Part shown: positions 53,407 through 62,083 of the stretch, one piece after another
Position numbering within the stretch: the stretch's first letter is position 1
How the letters are laid out: every line of letters starts with the position of its first letter
Assembly: GCA_910585625.1 (NCBI GenBank)
Contig: CAJUFQ010000020.1
Span: 1 to 64,000 of the forward strand
DNA length: 64,000 nt
Direction of reading: 5' to 3'
Source: an uncultured Lachnospiraceae bacterium
GTDB lineage: Bacteria; Bacillota; Clostridia; Lachnospirales; Lachnospiraceae
Made by a program: the position numbers and the translations under genes
The notes under the pieces: model-generated
What the model was told of the DNA's origin: nothing
The model's database searches: none
The model's input: the letters and a program-made list of their open reading frames with translations, nothing else

Positions 53407-53829
53407 ATGCCAACATTTAACCAGTTAGTAAGAAAAGGAAGGCAGACATCTGAGAAGAAATCTACAGCACCGGCTTTACAGAAGGGATATAACTCCTTGA
53501 AGAAACGCCCGACGGACAATGCTTCTCCACAGAAGAGAGGTGTCTGTACTGCAGTTAAGACTGCGACTCCTAAGAAACCTAACTCAGCTCTCCGTAAAAT
53601 CGCCAGAGTACGTCTTTCCAACGGAATCGAAGTGACAAGCTACATTCCGGGAGAAGGCCACAATCTGCAGGAGCATAGCGTTGTTCTTATCCGCGGCGGA
53701 AGAGTAAAAGACTTACCAGGTACCAGATACCATATCATTCGTGGAACTTTAGATACCGCAGGCGTTGCAAACAGACGTCAGGCACGTTCCAAATATGGTG
53801 CTAAGAGGCCGAAAGACGCTAAAAAATAA
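53407..53829 (+). CDS. rpsL: ribosomal protein S12
   Basis: A 140-residue S12. TPKKPNSALRKIARVRL has the wild-type Lys43, and GRVKDLPGTRYH the wild-type Lys88 region, so no streptomycin-resistance change is seen. ATG 53407 follows GGAGGTG. The upstream GTG at 53398 lies within the ribosome-binding site. Confidence 0.98.
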   Translation: MPTFNQLVRKGRQTSEKKSTAPALQKGYNSLKKRPTDNASPQKRGVCTAVKTATPKKPNSALRKIARVRLSNGIEVTSYIPGEGHNLQEHSVVLIRGGRVKDLPGTRYHIIRGTLDTAGVANRRQARSKYGAKRPKDAKK

Positions 53830-54111
53830 TGGTTAGCGCACCAATAGTATCACAGTAAGTGTGGATTCTTGTTGGGCGGACAGCCCCAAGGCATCCTGAC
53901 TACTATGGGTTGAGTGTTGGAAAGCGCGCAGGCGCACATTCTTTTTATAGATAAATTTCCGCACGAATACACAGATAGTTAATTGGAGGCACGGCCTGCA
54001 CAGAAGCGGAGGGCGTGTATCCCGGCTGCATAGAAGATGCGGCTGACACATGTGAGTACCGTTGAATTAATCGAATGCAAGAAAATCAGAATGATTAAGG
54101 AGGGAAGCAAC
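53830..54111 (+). other. 282-base spacer between rpsL and rpsG, possibly a leader
   Basis: No gene is seen. The spacer is long for this gene pair and G+C-rich in part, with several pairing segments such as GCGCGCAGGCGC near 53918 and GCACGGCCTGC / CCCGGCTGCATAG near 53990-54030. A structured leader controlling rpsG (S7 is a known autoregulator in other bacteria) is possible. I see no terminator with a T-run. Confidence 0.35.
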
Positions 54112-54582
54112 GTGCCACGTAAAGGACATACTCAGAAAAGAGACGTATTAGCAGATCCGTTGTATAATAACAAAGTGGTTACCAAACTTATCAACAACAT
54201 CATGTTAGATGGTAAGAAGGGCGTAGCTCAGAAAATTGTATACGGAGCATTTGACAGAGTTGCACAGAAAACGGATAAGCCTGCAATCGAAGTATTCGAA
54301 GAGGCTATGAATAACGTAATGCCGGTCTTGGAAGTTAAGGCAAGGCGTATCGGCGGTGCGACATATCAGGTGCCGATAGAGGTAAGGCCTGACAGACGCC
54401 AGGCGTTGGCTCTCCGCTGGCTGACTCTCTACTCCCGCAAGAGAGGCGAGAAGACAATGGAAGAGAGGCTGGCGAACGAGATTATGGACGCAGCGAACAA
54501 CACAGGCGCATCTGTAAAGAAGAAAGAAGATATGCACAAGATGGCAGAGGCAAACAAAGCGTTTGCGCACTATAGGTTCTAA
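54112..54582 (+). CDS. rpsG: ribosomal protein S7
   Basis: A 156-residue S7, starting at GTG after AAGGAGGG: VPRKGHTQKRDVLADPLYNN, then FEEAMNNVMPVLEVKARRIG, TYQVPIEVRPDRRQALALRW and KMAEANKAFAHYRF. The exact family length supports the GTG over upstream ATGs in the same open frame. Confidence 0.98.
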   Translation: MPRKGHTQKRDVLADPLYNNKVVTKLINNIMLDGKKGVAQKIVYGAFDRVAQKTDKPAIEVFEEAMNNVMPVLEVKARRIGGATYQVPIEVRPDRRQALALRWLTLYSRKRGEKTMEERLANEIMDAANNTGASVKKKEDMHKMAEANKAFAHYRF

Positions 54583-54649
54583 GAACTCTCATAGTGTAAA
54601 CAAATTGCAGACACTTGTTTCTGTTACATGAATTTAGGAGGAAAAAACC

Positions 54650-56764
54650 TTGGCTGGAAGAGAATATCCATTAGAGAGAACCAGGAATATCGGTATTATG
54701 GCGCATATCGATGCCGGCAAGACGACATTGACCGAGCGTATCCTTTATTATACCGGTGTTAATTATAAGATTGGTGATACTCATGAGGGTACTGCGACCA
54801 TGGACTGGATGGAGCAGGAACAGGAAAGGGGTATCACAATTACTTCAGCCGCTACAACCTGCCATTGGACTGAGCAGGAGAACTGCAAGCCCAAGGATGG
54901 GGCTTTGGAACATCGTATCAATATTATTGATACTCCGGGACACGTTGACTTTACCGTAGAGGTTGAGCGTTCACTGCGTGTGCTGGACGGCGCAGTCGGT
55001 GTTTTCTGTGCAAAGGGCGGCGTAGAGCCACAGTCCGAGAATGTATGGCGTCAGGCTGATACCTATAACGTACCGAGAATGGCATTTATCAATAAGATGG
55101 ACATTCTGGGAGCTGATTTCTACGGAGCCGTAGAGCAGATTAAGACACGTTTAGGGAAAAATGCAATCATCCTCCAGTTGCCGATTGGCAAGGAAGATGA
55201 TTTTAAAGGGATTATTGATTTGTTTGAGATGAAAGCCTATATCTACAATGACGATAAGGGCGAGGACATTTCCATTGGCGATATCCCGGATGATATGAAA
55301 GATGATGCAGAACTGTACCGTTCTGAATTAGTAGAGAAAATCTGCGAGTTAGATGACGAGCTGATGATGGAGTACCTGGATGACAAGGTGCCTTCCGTGG
55401 AAGCGATGAAAGCAGCCCTGAGGAAAGGCACATGCGAATGCGCTGCAATCCCGGTATGCTGCGGATCTGCTTACCGCAATAAGGGCGTCCAGAAGCTCCT
55501 GGATGCAATCTTGGATTATATGCCGGCTCCTACCGATATCCCTGCTATCAAGGGGGTTGATATGGAAGGAAATGAAGTTGAGAGGCATTCTTCTGATGAA
55601 GAGCCATTCTCTGCGCTGGCATTCAAAATCATGACTGACCCCTTTGTCGGCAAGCTTGCATTCTTCCGTGTGTATTCCGGTACGATGAATTCTGGTTCTT
55701 ATGTGCTGAATGCAACGAAAGGCAAGAAGGAGCGTGTAGGGCGTATCCTGCAGATGCATGCGAATAAGAGGGCAGAGCTTGACAAAGTTTACTCTGGAGA
55801 CATCGCTGCAGCAGTTGGTTTTAAGTTCACAACTACAGGAGATACCATCTGTGCTGACCAGCATCCGGTAATCCTGGAGTCCATGGAATTCCCAGAGCCG
55901 GTTATCGAGCTTGCAATCGAGCCAAAGACGAAAGCAGGACAGGGTAAGATGGGCGAGGCACTTGCAAAACTTGCAGAAGAAGACCCGACATTCCGCGCAC
56001 ATACCAATACCGAGACAGGACAGACCATCATTGCCGGTATGGGTGAGCTGCATCTGGAAATTATCGTGGATCGTCTGCTCCGTGAATTTAAGGTAGAGGC
56101 AAACGTAGGGGCGCCTCAGGTTGCTTACAAGGAGACGTTTACCAAGCCAATCGACCAGGAATACAAATATGCAAAACAGTCTGGTGGACGTGGACAGTAT
56201 GGACACTGTAAAGTCCGGTTTGAGCCGATGGATGCCAATGGCGAAGAGCTGTTCAAGTTCGATTCCGAGGTTGTCGGCGGTGCGATTCCTAAGGAATACA
56301 TCCCCGCTGTCGGCGAAGGTATCGAGGAAGCTACGAAGGCCGGTATCCTTGCAGGATTCCCGGTTGTAGGCGTACACGCTACCGTATACGATGGTTCTTA
56401 CCATGAGGTTGACTCTTCTGAGATGGCATTCCATATTGCCGGTTCCATGGCATTCAAGGAAGCTATGAAGAAAGCAACGCCGGTGCTGTTAGAGCCAATC
56501 ATGAAAGTGGAAGTAACCATGCCGGAAGAATATATGGGAGATGTTATCGGCGATATCAATTCCCGCCGTGGCCGTATTGAAGGAATGGATGATTTGGGCG
56601 GCGGCAAGATTGTACGTGCATTCGTACCGCTTGCAGAAATGTTCGGATATTCTACAGACCTTCGTTCCAGAACCCAGGGACGCGGCAATTATTCCATGTT
56701 CTTTGAGAAATATGAACAGGTACCAAAGTCCGTCCAGGAAAAAGTTATTTCTGCGAAAGAATAG
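54650..56764 (+). CDS. fusA: elongation factor G
   Basis: A 704-residue EF-G with a TTG start eight bases after AGGAGG. G-domain motifs are AHIDAGKTTLTERILYYTG (P-loop), RGITITSAA, DTPGHVDFT and NKMDILGADF. Domain IV has GGRGQYGHCKVRFEPMD and domain V DVIGDINSRRGRIEGMDD. The usual length and order after rpsG. Confidence 0.98.
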   Translation: MAGREYPLERTRNIGIMAHIDAGKTTLTERILYYTGVNYKIGDTHEGTATMDWMEQEQERGITITSAATTCHWTEQENCKPKDGALEHRINIIDTPGHVDFTVEVERSLRVLDGAVGVFCAKGGVEPQSENVWRQADTYNVPRMAFINKMDILGADFYGAVEQIKTRLGKNAIILQLPIGKEDDFKGIIDLFEMKAYIYNDDKGEDISIGDIPDDMKDDAELYRSELVEKICELDDELMMEYLDDKVPSVEAMKAALRKGTCECAAIPVCCGSAYRNKGVQKLLDAILDYMPAPTDIPAIKGVDMEGNEVERHSSDEEPFSALAFKIMTDPFVGKLAFFRVYSGTMNSGSYVLNATKGKKERVGRILQMHANKRAELDKVYSGDIAAAVGFKFTTTGDTICADQHPVILESMEFPEPVIELAIEPKTKAGQGKMGEALAKLAEEDPTFRAHTNTETGQTIIAGMGELHLEIIVDRLLREFKVEANVGAPQVAYKETFTKPIDQEYKYAKQSGGRGQYGHCKVRFEPMDANGEELFKFDSEVVGGAIPKEYIPAVGEGIEEATKAGILAGFPVVGVHATVYDGSYHEVDSSEMAFHIAGSMAFKEAMKKATPVLLEPIMKVEVTMPEEYMGDVIGDINSRRGRIEGMDDLGGGKIVRAFVPLAEMFGYSTDLRSRTQGRGNYSMFFEKYEQVPKSVQEKVISAKE

Positions 56765-56775
56765 GAAGAAAAGAC

Positions 56776-56804
56776 TTGAAAATCCTATAATTATCTAATA
56801 TAAT
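56776..56804 (+). promoter_or_regulatory. promoter of tuf
   Basis: TTGAAA at 56776-56781 and perfect TATAAT at 56799-56804, 17-base spacer, in the gap between fusA and tuf. Confidence 0.75.
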
Positions 56805-56871
56805 CATAAATAGCTGATTTAAAATGTGAGATAGCCCAAAGAGGGCAGAAAATGAAGGAGGACGTTATAAA

Positions 56872-58059
56872 ATGGCTAAAGCTAAATTTGAGAGAACAAA
56901 ACCGCATTGTAATATCGGAACCATTGGTCACGTTGACCATGGCAAGACTACCTTGACAGCTGCTATCACAAAAGTTTTGTCTGAGAGAGTTGCAGGAAAC
57001 GAAGCTACAGATTTCGAGAATATTGATAAAGCTCCAGAGGAGAGGGAAAGAGGTATCACTATCTCTACCGCGCACGTTGAGTACGAGACAGAGAAGAGGC
57101 ATTATGCACACGTTGACTGCCCAGGCCATGCTGACTATGTAAAGAACATGATTACAGGCGCTGCTCAGATGGACGGCGCTATCCTCGTAGTTGCTGCTAC
57201 AGACGGTGTTATGGCTCAGACAAAAGAGCATATCCTGTTATCCCGTCAGGTAGGCGTGCCGTATATCGTTGTATTCATGAACAAGTGCGATATGGTAGAC
57301 GATGAGGAGCTTCTTGAGCTGGTTGAAATGGAAATTACAGAAGTTCTGGAAGAGTATGAATTCTCTGACTGCCCAATCATCAAAGGTTCTGCACTGAAAG
57401 CCCTGGAAGATCCAAGCGGAGAGTGGGGCGACAAGGTTATGGAGCTGATGGCAACTGTTGACGATTATATTCCGGATCCTCAGCGTGCGGTAGACCAGCC
57501 GTTCCTGATGCCTATCGAGGATATCTTCACCATCACCGGACGTGGTACGGTTGCAACTGGTAGGGTAGAGCGTGGTGTTCTTCATGTCAATGAGGATGTT
57601 GAAATCGTTGGTATTAAAGAAGAGACCAAGAAGACGGTTGTAACTGGTATCGAGATGTTCCGTAAGCTGTTAGACGAGGCTCAGGCTGGTGATAACATCG
57701 GTGCATTGCTTCGTGGTATCCAGAGAACAGAAATCGAGAGAGGCCAGGTATTGGCTAAACCCGGTACTGTTACCTGCCATACAAAATTTACCGCTCAGGT
57801 ATACGTTTTGACCAAAGATGAAGGTGGACGTCACACGCCGTTCTTCAACAACTACAGACCGCAGTTCTATTTCAGAACAACTGACGTGACGGGTGTCTGC
57901 AACTTACCAGAAGGTACAGAGATGTGTATGCCTGGCGATAACGTTGAGATGACTATCGAACTTATTCATCCAATCGCTATGGAGCAGGGTCTTACTTTCG
58001 CTATCCGTGAGGGTGGTAGAACTGTTGGTTCTGGTCGTGTGGCTACGATTGTTGAGTAA
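56872..58059 (+). CDS. tuf: elongation factor Tu
   Basis: A 395-residue EF-Tu with GHVDHGKTTLTAAITKVL, RGITISTAHVEYET, DCPGHADYVKNMITGAAQMD, MNKCDMVDDEEL, and the C-terminal RPQFYFRTTDVTG and GMRxxGRTVGSGRV-type end (GGRTVGSGRVATIVE). ATG follows AAGGAGG. A terminator with a duplicated arm follows. Confidence 0.99.
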   Translation: MAKAKFERTKPHCNIGTIGHVDHGKTTLTAAITKVLSERVAGNEATDFENIDKAPEERERGITISTAHVEYETEKRHYAHVDCPGHADYVKNMITGAAQMDGAILVVAATDGVMAQTKEHILLSRQVGVPYIVVFMNKCDMVDDEELLELVEMEITEVLEEYEFSDCPIIKGSALKALEDPSGEWGDKVMELMATVDDYIPDPQRAVDQPFLMPIEDIFTITGRGTVATGRVERGVLHVNEDVEIVGIKEETKKTVVTGIEMFRKLLDEAQAGDNIGALLRGIQRTEIERGQVLAKPGTVTCHTKFTAQVYVLTKDEGGRHTPFFNNYRPQFYFRTTDVTGVCNLPEGTEMCMPGDNVEMTIELIHPIAMEQGLTFAIREGGRTVGSGRVATIVE

Positions 58060-58081
58060 TTGAAAATTCATTGAATTTATG

Positions 58082-58115
58082 GGACTTTCCGAGGTTTCTC
58101 GGAAAGTCCTTTTTT
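58082..58115 (+). terminator. tuf terminator
   Basis: A perfect 12-bp stem GGACTTTCCGAG / CTCGGAAAGTCC followed by TTTTTT. Confidence 0.92.
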
Positions 58116-58146
58116 CGATGTTTCTCGGAAAGTCCTTTTTTCGATG
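58095..58146 (+). repeat. 26-base tandem duplication of the terminator's 3' arm
   Basis: TTTCTCGGAAAGTCC plus the T-run and CGATG (58095-58120) is repeated exactly at 58121-58146. The second copy provides another right arm and T-run. It lies at the boundary between the core genes and the mobile region. Confidence 0.92.
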
Positions 58147-58194
58147 TTTGGTGGGATTGATAAGTCTTGATAACAGAATGATAACAAAAGTTCG

Positions 58195-59406
58195 CTAATT
58201 GAGCAATTCTTTATTCTTTTCAATGTATTCTTTCCATATAGCTTCGCGGTCTTTCTGGTGTGTGTTCTCATATTTTTCGGTATATTCGTCGTGGAGCGCT
58301 TTAAGCTGATCCATAAGTGGAGTGTCAGCAGGAAGTTTTCCTCTGCGGATGCGGGCATATAGCCTGTTGTATGATTTTGTAAATTCCGTATGAATCGGGT
58401 GGCTGAATAACTTTTCCTTATAGGATTTCCGGCTAGCGTACTCATTACAGGTAGTGGAAGTGTCTCTGTATATTCTTGTGCAGTATTCTTGGTTGGAAGT
58501 GTACTTCACACGAAAATATCCGTTACATAGTTTGCATTTTTTGATAACGAGTTCATCTTCAAGAAACAGCCGGATGCCTATACATAAGAACTGTTTGAAT
58601 GACGTAATGGGGTATTTCCCGATTGCATTATCTGTAATAAGATTGGAGGCATGATTTAGATATTCTGTCCAATTTTGCGTATTGCAACTGTCTTTTTGGG
58701 CACGGATGTCAGATAGAAAATTGTTTTTCAGTTCCATAGTGGATAATGCATCCGATTGAAAATCCTGCTTACTGGCATACAGGCAATAGGAATGGTATAT
58801 TTCAGCTATTGCACTGCTGGGCAGTTGTAAGCCTTGCTTTGACGGTTCTATGATAACCTCATCTAAATAATTTCTTGCCTGCGTATATAAAGTTTCAAAA
58901 TTATTTACTTCTTCGGATAATAGTTTTGCGCATTGAAGCAGCCCCGCATCGGCTGATTTTCCGGCTTGCTGATAGCAGGAACGCATTACCATATGAAATA
59001 AAGGATACAGATAAGACAGTGCCGGATGTTCTTCAAAGCAGGACTGCAATATCGGCATGATTTGTCCGGCAGAAGTCTCGATATCTTTTGGTATGTTTTC
59101 GCAGCAATATAAATTGAAGGTTTCTTTGTCAAAGGGGCAGTCGATGCCGAGCAATGGCAAAACAGACTTCAATTTCTCAAATGCTACAATAGCAGATTCC
59201 TTTTCAGGCATATCATAATCAAGGATTTCCATAATGTTGGTATGGATAGCCGCTTTTTTTATAAAATAGGCGATACTGCTTTTGTGCGTATTATCGTCAT
59301 TATAAATGGAAGAAAGGGTTTCTTCGTGGGTGCGGCGGTTAATGCTGTAGAATGCAACACTAAAGTGAAAATCATTTTTGATGATGTCCGACGAATATAA
59401 ATTCAT
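58195..59406 (-). CDS. DUF6076-type protein with Cys-rich C-terminal finger
   Basis: A 403-residue protein. The N-terminal two thirds are helical and unrecognised in detail. Near residues 290-335 there is a Cys-containing segment, KKCKLCNGYFRVKY ... EYCTRIYRDTSTTCNEYASR, like the CGNR-type zinc fingers, then a charged helical tail. Such DUF6076 proteins are common beside integrases in Lachnospiraceae mobile elements. It is divergent from the excisionase/integrase operon, with a shared operator-like region. Function unknown; DNA binding is plausible from the finger. Confidence 0.75.
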   Translation of the reverse strand: MNLYSSDIIKNDFHFSVAFYSINRRTHEETLSSIYNDDNTHKSSIAYFIKKAAIHTNIMEILDYDMPEKESAIVAFEKLKSVLPLLGIDCPFDKETFNLYCCENIPKDIETSAGQIMPILQSCFEEHPALSYLYPLFHMVMRSCYQQAGKSADAGLLQCAKLLSEEVNNFETLYTQARNYLDEVIIEPSKQGLQLPSSAIAEIYHSYCLYASKQDFQSDALSTMELKNNFLSDIRAQKDSCNTQNWTEYLNHASNLITDNAIGKYPITSFKQFLCIGIRLFLEDELVIKKCKLCNGYFRVKYTSNQEYCTRIYRDTSTTCNEYASRKSYKEKLFSHPIHTEFTKSYNRLYARIRRGKLPADTPLMDQLKALHDEYTEKYENTHQKDREAIWKEYIEKNKELLN

Positions 59407-59481
59407 ACTTAAAATTCCTTTCTATCAGATGAACGGTGTAAAATAGCCTCTCTTAAATGCATTTCTTTTGTTATAAATACA

Positions 59482-59568
59482 ATAGTATCACAAGATAAAA
59501 ATAAATTCAATAAAATTATCTTGACAAATATTCTGTATTGATTTATTATAGGAAACGAGTCAAGATAA
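59482..59568. promoter_or_regulatory. divergent promoters with repeated CAAGATAA operator-like sites
   Basis: Plus strand: TTGACA 59521-59526, 17-base spacer, TATTAT 59544-59549, toward the excisionase gene. Minus strand: TTGAAT (complement of 59505-59510), 17-base spacer, TACTAT (complement of 59482-59487), toward the DUF6076 gene. CAAGATAA occurs at 59491-59498 and 59561-59568, and inverted as TTATCTTG at 59516-59523. TTATCTTGAC and GTCAAGATAA form a 10-bp inverted pair. The sites flank and overlap both promoters, suggesting one regulator controls both directions. Confidence 0.65.
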
Positions 59569-59629
59569 ATTAAAACACAAAAATAAAAACTTGACAATAT
59601 ACAGCGTCAGTGCAGGAGGAGGGAGGTAG

Positions 59630-59827
59630 ATGAATAACAATTATATGGTAACGGCACAGGATGTCGTTGATATGCTTGGCGTTTCTAAGGGACACGCATA
59701 TAAGATTATCAGACAGTTGAACAAAGAACTGGAAGATAGCGGCTATATTGTCGTGTCAGGCAAGATTCCCAGAGCATATTGGGATAAGAAGTTTTACGGG
59801 TATCAAAGTGGAGTGACAACAGCGTAA
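59630..59827 (+). CDS. excisionase-like helix-turn-helix protein
   Basis: A 65-residue protein. NYMVTAQDVVDMLGVSKGHAYKIIRQLNKEL (shown in part) forms an MerR/excisionase-type helix-turn-helix, with a C-terminal wing ending GYQSGVTTA. It lies just before the integrase, and proteins of this form help excision of conjugative or integrative elements. ATG follows GGAGGGAGG. Confidence 0.82.
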   Translation: MNNNYMVTAQDVVDMLGVSKGHAYKIIRQLNKELEDSGYIVVSGKIPRAYWDKKFYGYQSGVTTA

Positions 59828-59949
59828 CAGGAGGTCGGCATATCATTCAGATAGCATATGTGGCTGAAACGAAAAGCAAATTTAAGGGCAGTTCTGCAAG
59901 GCTGATTTTATGACAAACTACAGACTGCCCTAAGAAGAAAGGAGATTAT

Positions 59950-61059
59950 ATGTCAGTCTATATGGATGAGCAGAGGGGAACATGGTATTGTATGTTCCGT
60001 TACAACGATTGGACGGGCAGACAGAAACAAAAGTGCAAAAGAGGTTTCAAGACAAAGAGGGAAGCGAAAGAGTATGAGGAGCAGTTTATGCAAACAACAG
60101 AAGCAGACATGAATATGAAAGTGGGAGCTTTTGCTGAGATTTATTTCAGGGATAAGCAGGGTGAATTGAAGGAACGGTCGATCAAGAATAAGAGATATAT
60201 GATTGAACGGCATATCCTTCCGTACTTTGAAAATAAGTCCATGAATGAAATTACACCGGCAGACATTATCCAGTGGCAGAACAAAATGCGGGAGGCTGGA
60301 TATTCACAGACATATCTGCGGATGCTTCAGAATCAAATGACGGCGCTGTTTACCCATGCTTCCAATATCTACAACTTGACAAACAATCCCTGCAAGAAAG
60401 TAAAGAAAATGGGGAAGTCAGATGCGGATAAAATGGATTTCTGGACTTATGAGGAGTACCAGCAGTTCATTAATACGATTGAAGTGGGAAGCAGATATTA
60501 TGTGCTGTTTGAGATTTTATTCTGGACGGGTATGCGTATCGGAGAACTACTTGCGTTATTTAAAAGCGACGTGAATTTTCAGGAGAACAAAATATCCATT
60601 TCAAAAACTTATTACCGTACAGGGGGAAAAGATGTCATCACAACGCCTAAGACGGAACAGTCAGTCAGGACAATAGATATTCCCGAATTTTTGACACAGG
60701 AGATTAAAGCGTATTGTGATAAGCTGTATGAATTTCCCGATAGCGAAAGGCTTTTTCCAATCGTATGCGAAGCAGTACAGCATAAAATGGTAAGGCACAT
60801 TCAGAAATCGGGAGTAAAAAGAATCAGGGTGCATGATTTAAGACATTCGGCATGTGCGTATCTCGCGCATCAGGGAGTAGCGCCTATGGTCATCAAGGAA
60901 CGCATGGGACATAAGGACATCAAGATTACTCTGAATACATACGGACATTTATATCCTAACGAACAGAAGAAGGTTGCGGATATGCTGAACCGAAAGAGGA
61001 ATGAAGCATCAAATGAAAATGCCCCTGCCGGAAACAGGGACATTTCGGATGCAGATTAA
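59950..61059 (+). CDS. tyrosine-type site-specific integrase
   Basis: A 369-residue tyrosine recombinase. The N-terminal arm-type domain has VYMDEQRGTWYCMFRYNDW and KRGFKTKREAKEYEEQF, followed by a SAM-like core-binding domain. The catalytic domain has all key residues: Arg in WTGMRIGELLAL, His-x-x-Arg in VHDLRHSACAYL, His in ERMGHKDIKITL and the Tyr in NTYGHLY. It would integrate and, with the upstream excisionase, excise the element. The 120-base gap before it (59828-59949) contains an AGGGCAGT/ACTGCCCT pairing. Attachment sites were not identified. Confidence 0.93.
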   Translation: MSVYMDEQRGTWYCMFRYNDWTGRQKQKCKRGFKTKREAKEYEEQFMQTTEADMNMKVGAFAEIYFRDKQGELKERSIKNKRYMIERHILPYFENKSMNEITPADIIQWQNKMREAGYSQTYLRMLQNQMTALFTHASNIYNLTNNPCKKVKKMGKSDADKMDFWTYEEYQQFINTIEVGSRYYVLFEILFWTGMRIGELLALFKSDVNFQENKISISKTYYRTGGKDVITTPKTEQSVRTIDIPEFLTQEIKAYCDKLYEFPDSERLFPIVCEAVQHKMVRHIQKSGVKRIRVHDLRHSACAYLAHQGVAPMVIKERMGHKDIKITLNTYGHLYPNEQKKVADMLNRKRNEASNENAPAGNRDISDAD

Positions 61060-61169
61060 ATTGGTGGAACAATTTAATCTGCGACATAAAAAGGACAAGC
61101 CTCTCTATGAAAATCTTGCAAATTTATTATAGCAGAGGCTTTCCTAAATGGAAAGGAGAACGATGGAAA

Positions 61170-61523
61170 ATGAAACTGATTTATGAAAAATGTGACGACT
61201 ATTTAGTTCCAAACTTACTGCCAAATCCAGAGCCGGAAGGAGAGCTGAGTAAGTATGGGATGATGAGGAAAAATTATTTAGAAAATCATCATAGGGGGAT
61301 CTATTCGGGGATGCTGTTAGAGGGAAGATTGAAAGAGCATCTGCTCATGATACAAGAGCAGGCAGAAGGAAGGTTTGATATAATTGTCCGTCAGATGGCA
61401 GAAAAAGAAAATGTGACAGAAAAGCTAAAAGCAGAAGACCAAATAGCATGGGTTCGGAAAATGAACAGCATTAGAGCAAGGGCGGATGAAATTGTGAAAG
61501 ATGAGATTATCTATATTTTATAG
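61170..61523 (+). CDS. TnpV-like transposon-encoded protein
   Basis: A 117-residue protein: MKLIYEKCDDYLVPNLLPNP, KYGMMRKNYLENHH, GMLLEGRLKEHLLMIQEQAE and AEKENVTEKLKAEDQIAWVR match the TnpV family found in Clostridia transposons and integrative elements. ATG 61170 follows GAAAGGAG. The exact function is unknown. It probably belongs to the same element as the integrase. Confidence 0.78.
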   Translation: MKLIYEKCDDYLVPNLLPNPEPEGELSKYGMMRKNYLENHHRGIYSGMLLEGRLKEHLLMIQEQAEGRFDIIVRQMAEKENVTEKLKAEDQIAWVRKMNSIRARADEIVKDEIIYIL

Positions 61524-61606
61524 GCAGAAGGAGTGCACTGCTATTTTTGCTGTTCTGTTCAACGTAAGGGATTGATAAAAAATTTTTTCTTATCGCAATA
61601 CGATTG

Positions 61607-61682
61607 TATGTGAAAACGGAATGGCTGTCAAGGTTATATGAACGCCTTTGGGCGACCTTGACAGCCATTCCGTTTTCACATA
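61607..61682. repeat. perfect 28-bp inverted repeat
   Basis: The arm at 61607-61634 (TATGTGAAAACGGAATGG...) is the exact reverse complement of 61655-61682, with a 20-base loop that itself contains CGCC/GGCG. This is too long for an ordinary terminator and lacks a T-run. It may be an element end, a replication or transfer site, or a structured RNA. Confidence 0.9.
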
Positions 61683-61914
61683 AAGTCACAGTCAAGCGAG
61701 AAAAAATATTTCTGGCATGTTCACGCCAACTATTTGTATATTTTGTTGGAACAAGAATCAAGAAAGCAAGAACTGCCTGCAGTCATTCATAGGTCAGCAG
61801 ATTTGCCATAGCTGGTATTTATCAATAGCTGAAATAGCAAGCACTGGATGCGTATATACGCACCCTCAAAAAATTCATTATTCCCAATGGAAAAAATAAA
61901 ATTTTTTGATTACA

Positions 61915-61941
61915 CAGGGGAAATCCCCTGACCCCTTTTTT
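61915..61941 (+). terminator. weak terminator-like hairpin
   Basis: CAGGGG AAAT CCCCTG, then ACCCC and TTTTTT. The T-run is set off by five bases, so activity is uncertain. Confidence 0.4.
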
Positions 61942-62083
61942 AGAATTTAAGGCGTCTAGCGTTCGTCATGTTGTAATGTTTTAATTTATAATGATTTTCT
62001 GACAACTCTATGATAAAATATAACCAATCGACTATATACAGGTTTTTAAATTGAATTTTAATGGATAAGCTGGAGGCGGGGTT

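Larger units (their letters stand above)
61524..62083. other. 560-base gap without genes, holding a large hairpin
   Basis: No credible gene was found. Contents are the 28-bp perfect inverted repeat (61607-61682), a weak terminator-like CAGGGG/CCCCTG hairpin with a T-run (61915-61941), and AT-rich sequence leading to the ribosome-binding site of the restriction-modification gene. One edge of the mobile element may lie here. Confidence 0.6.

Noticed and set aside
55349..56434. 361-codon minus-strand open frame inside fusA
   Set aside because: It is fully antisense to the conserved EF-G gene; codon bias of fusA explains the lack of stops.
58095..58146. Attachment-site repeat of the integrative element
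   Set aside because: att repeats should flank the element, but the two copies are directly adjacent and no third copy was seen near 61500-62083.
61604..61792. 62-codon frame within the large inverted repeat
   Set aside because: It is produced by translating the hairpin arms (similar peptide forward and back), with no start signal.
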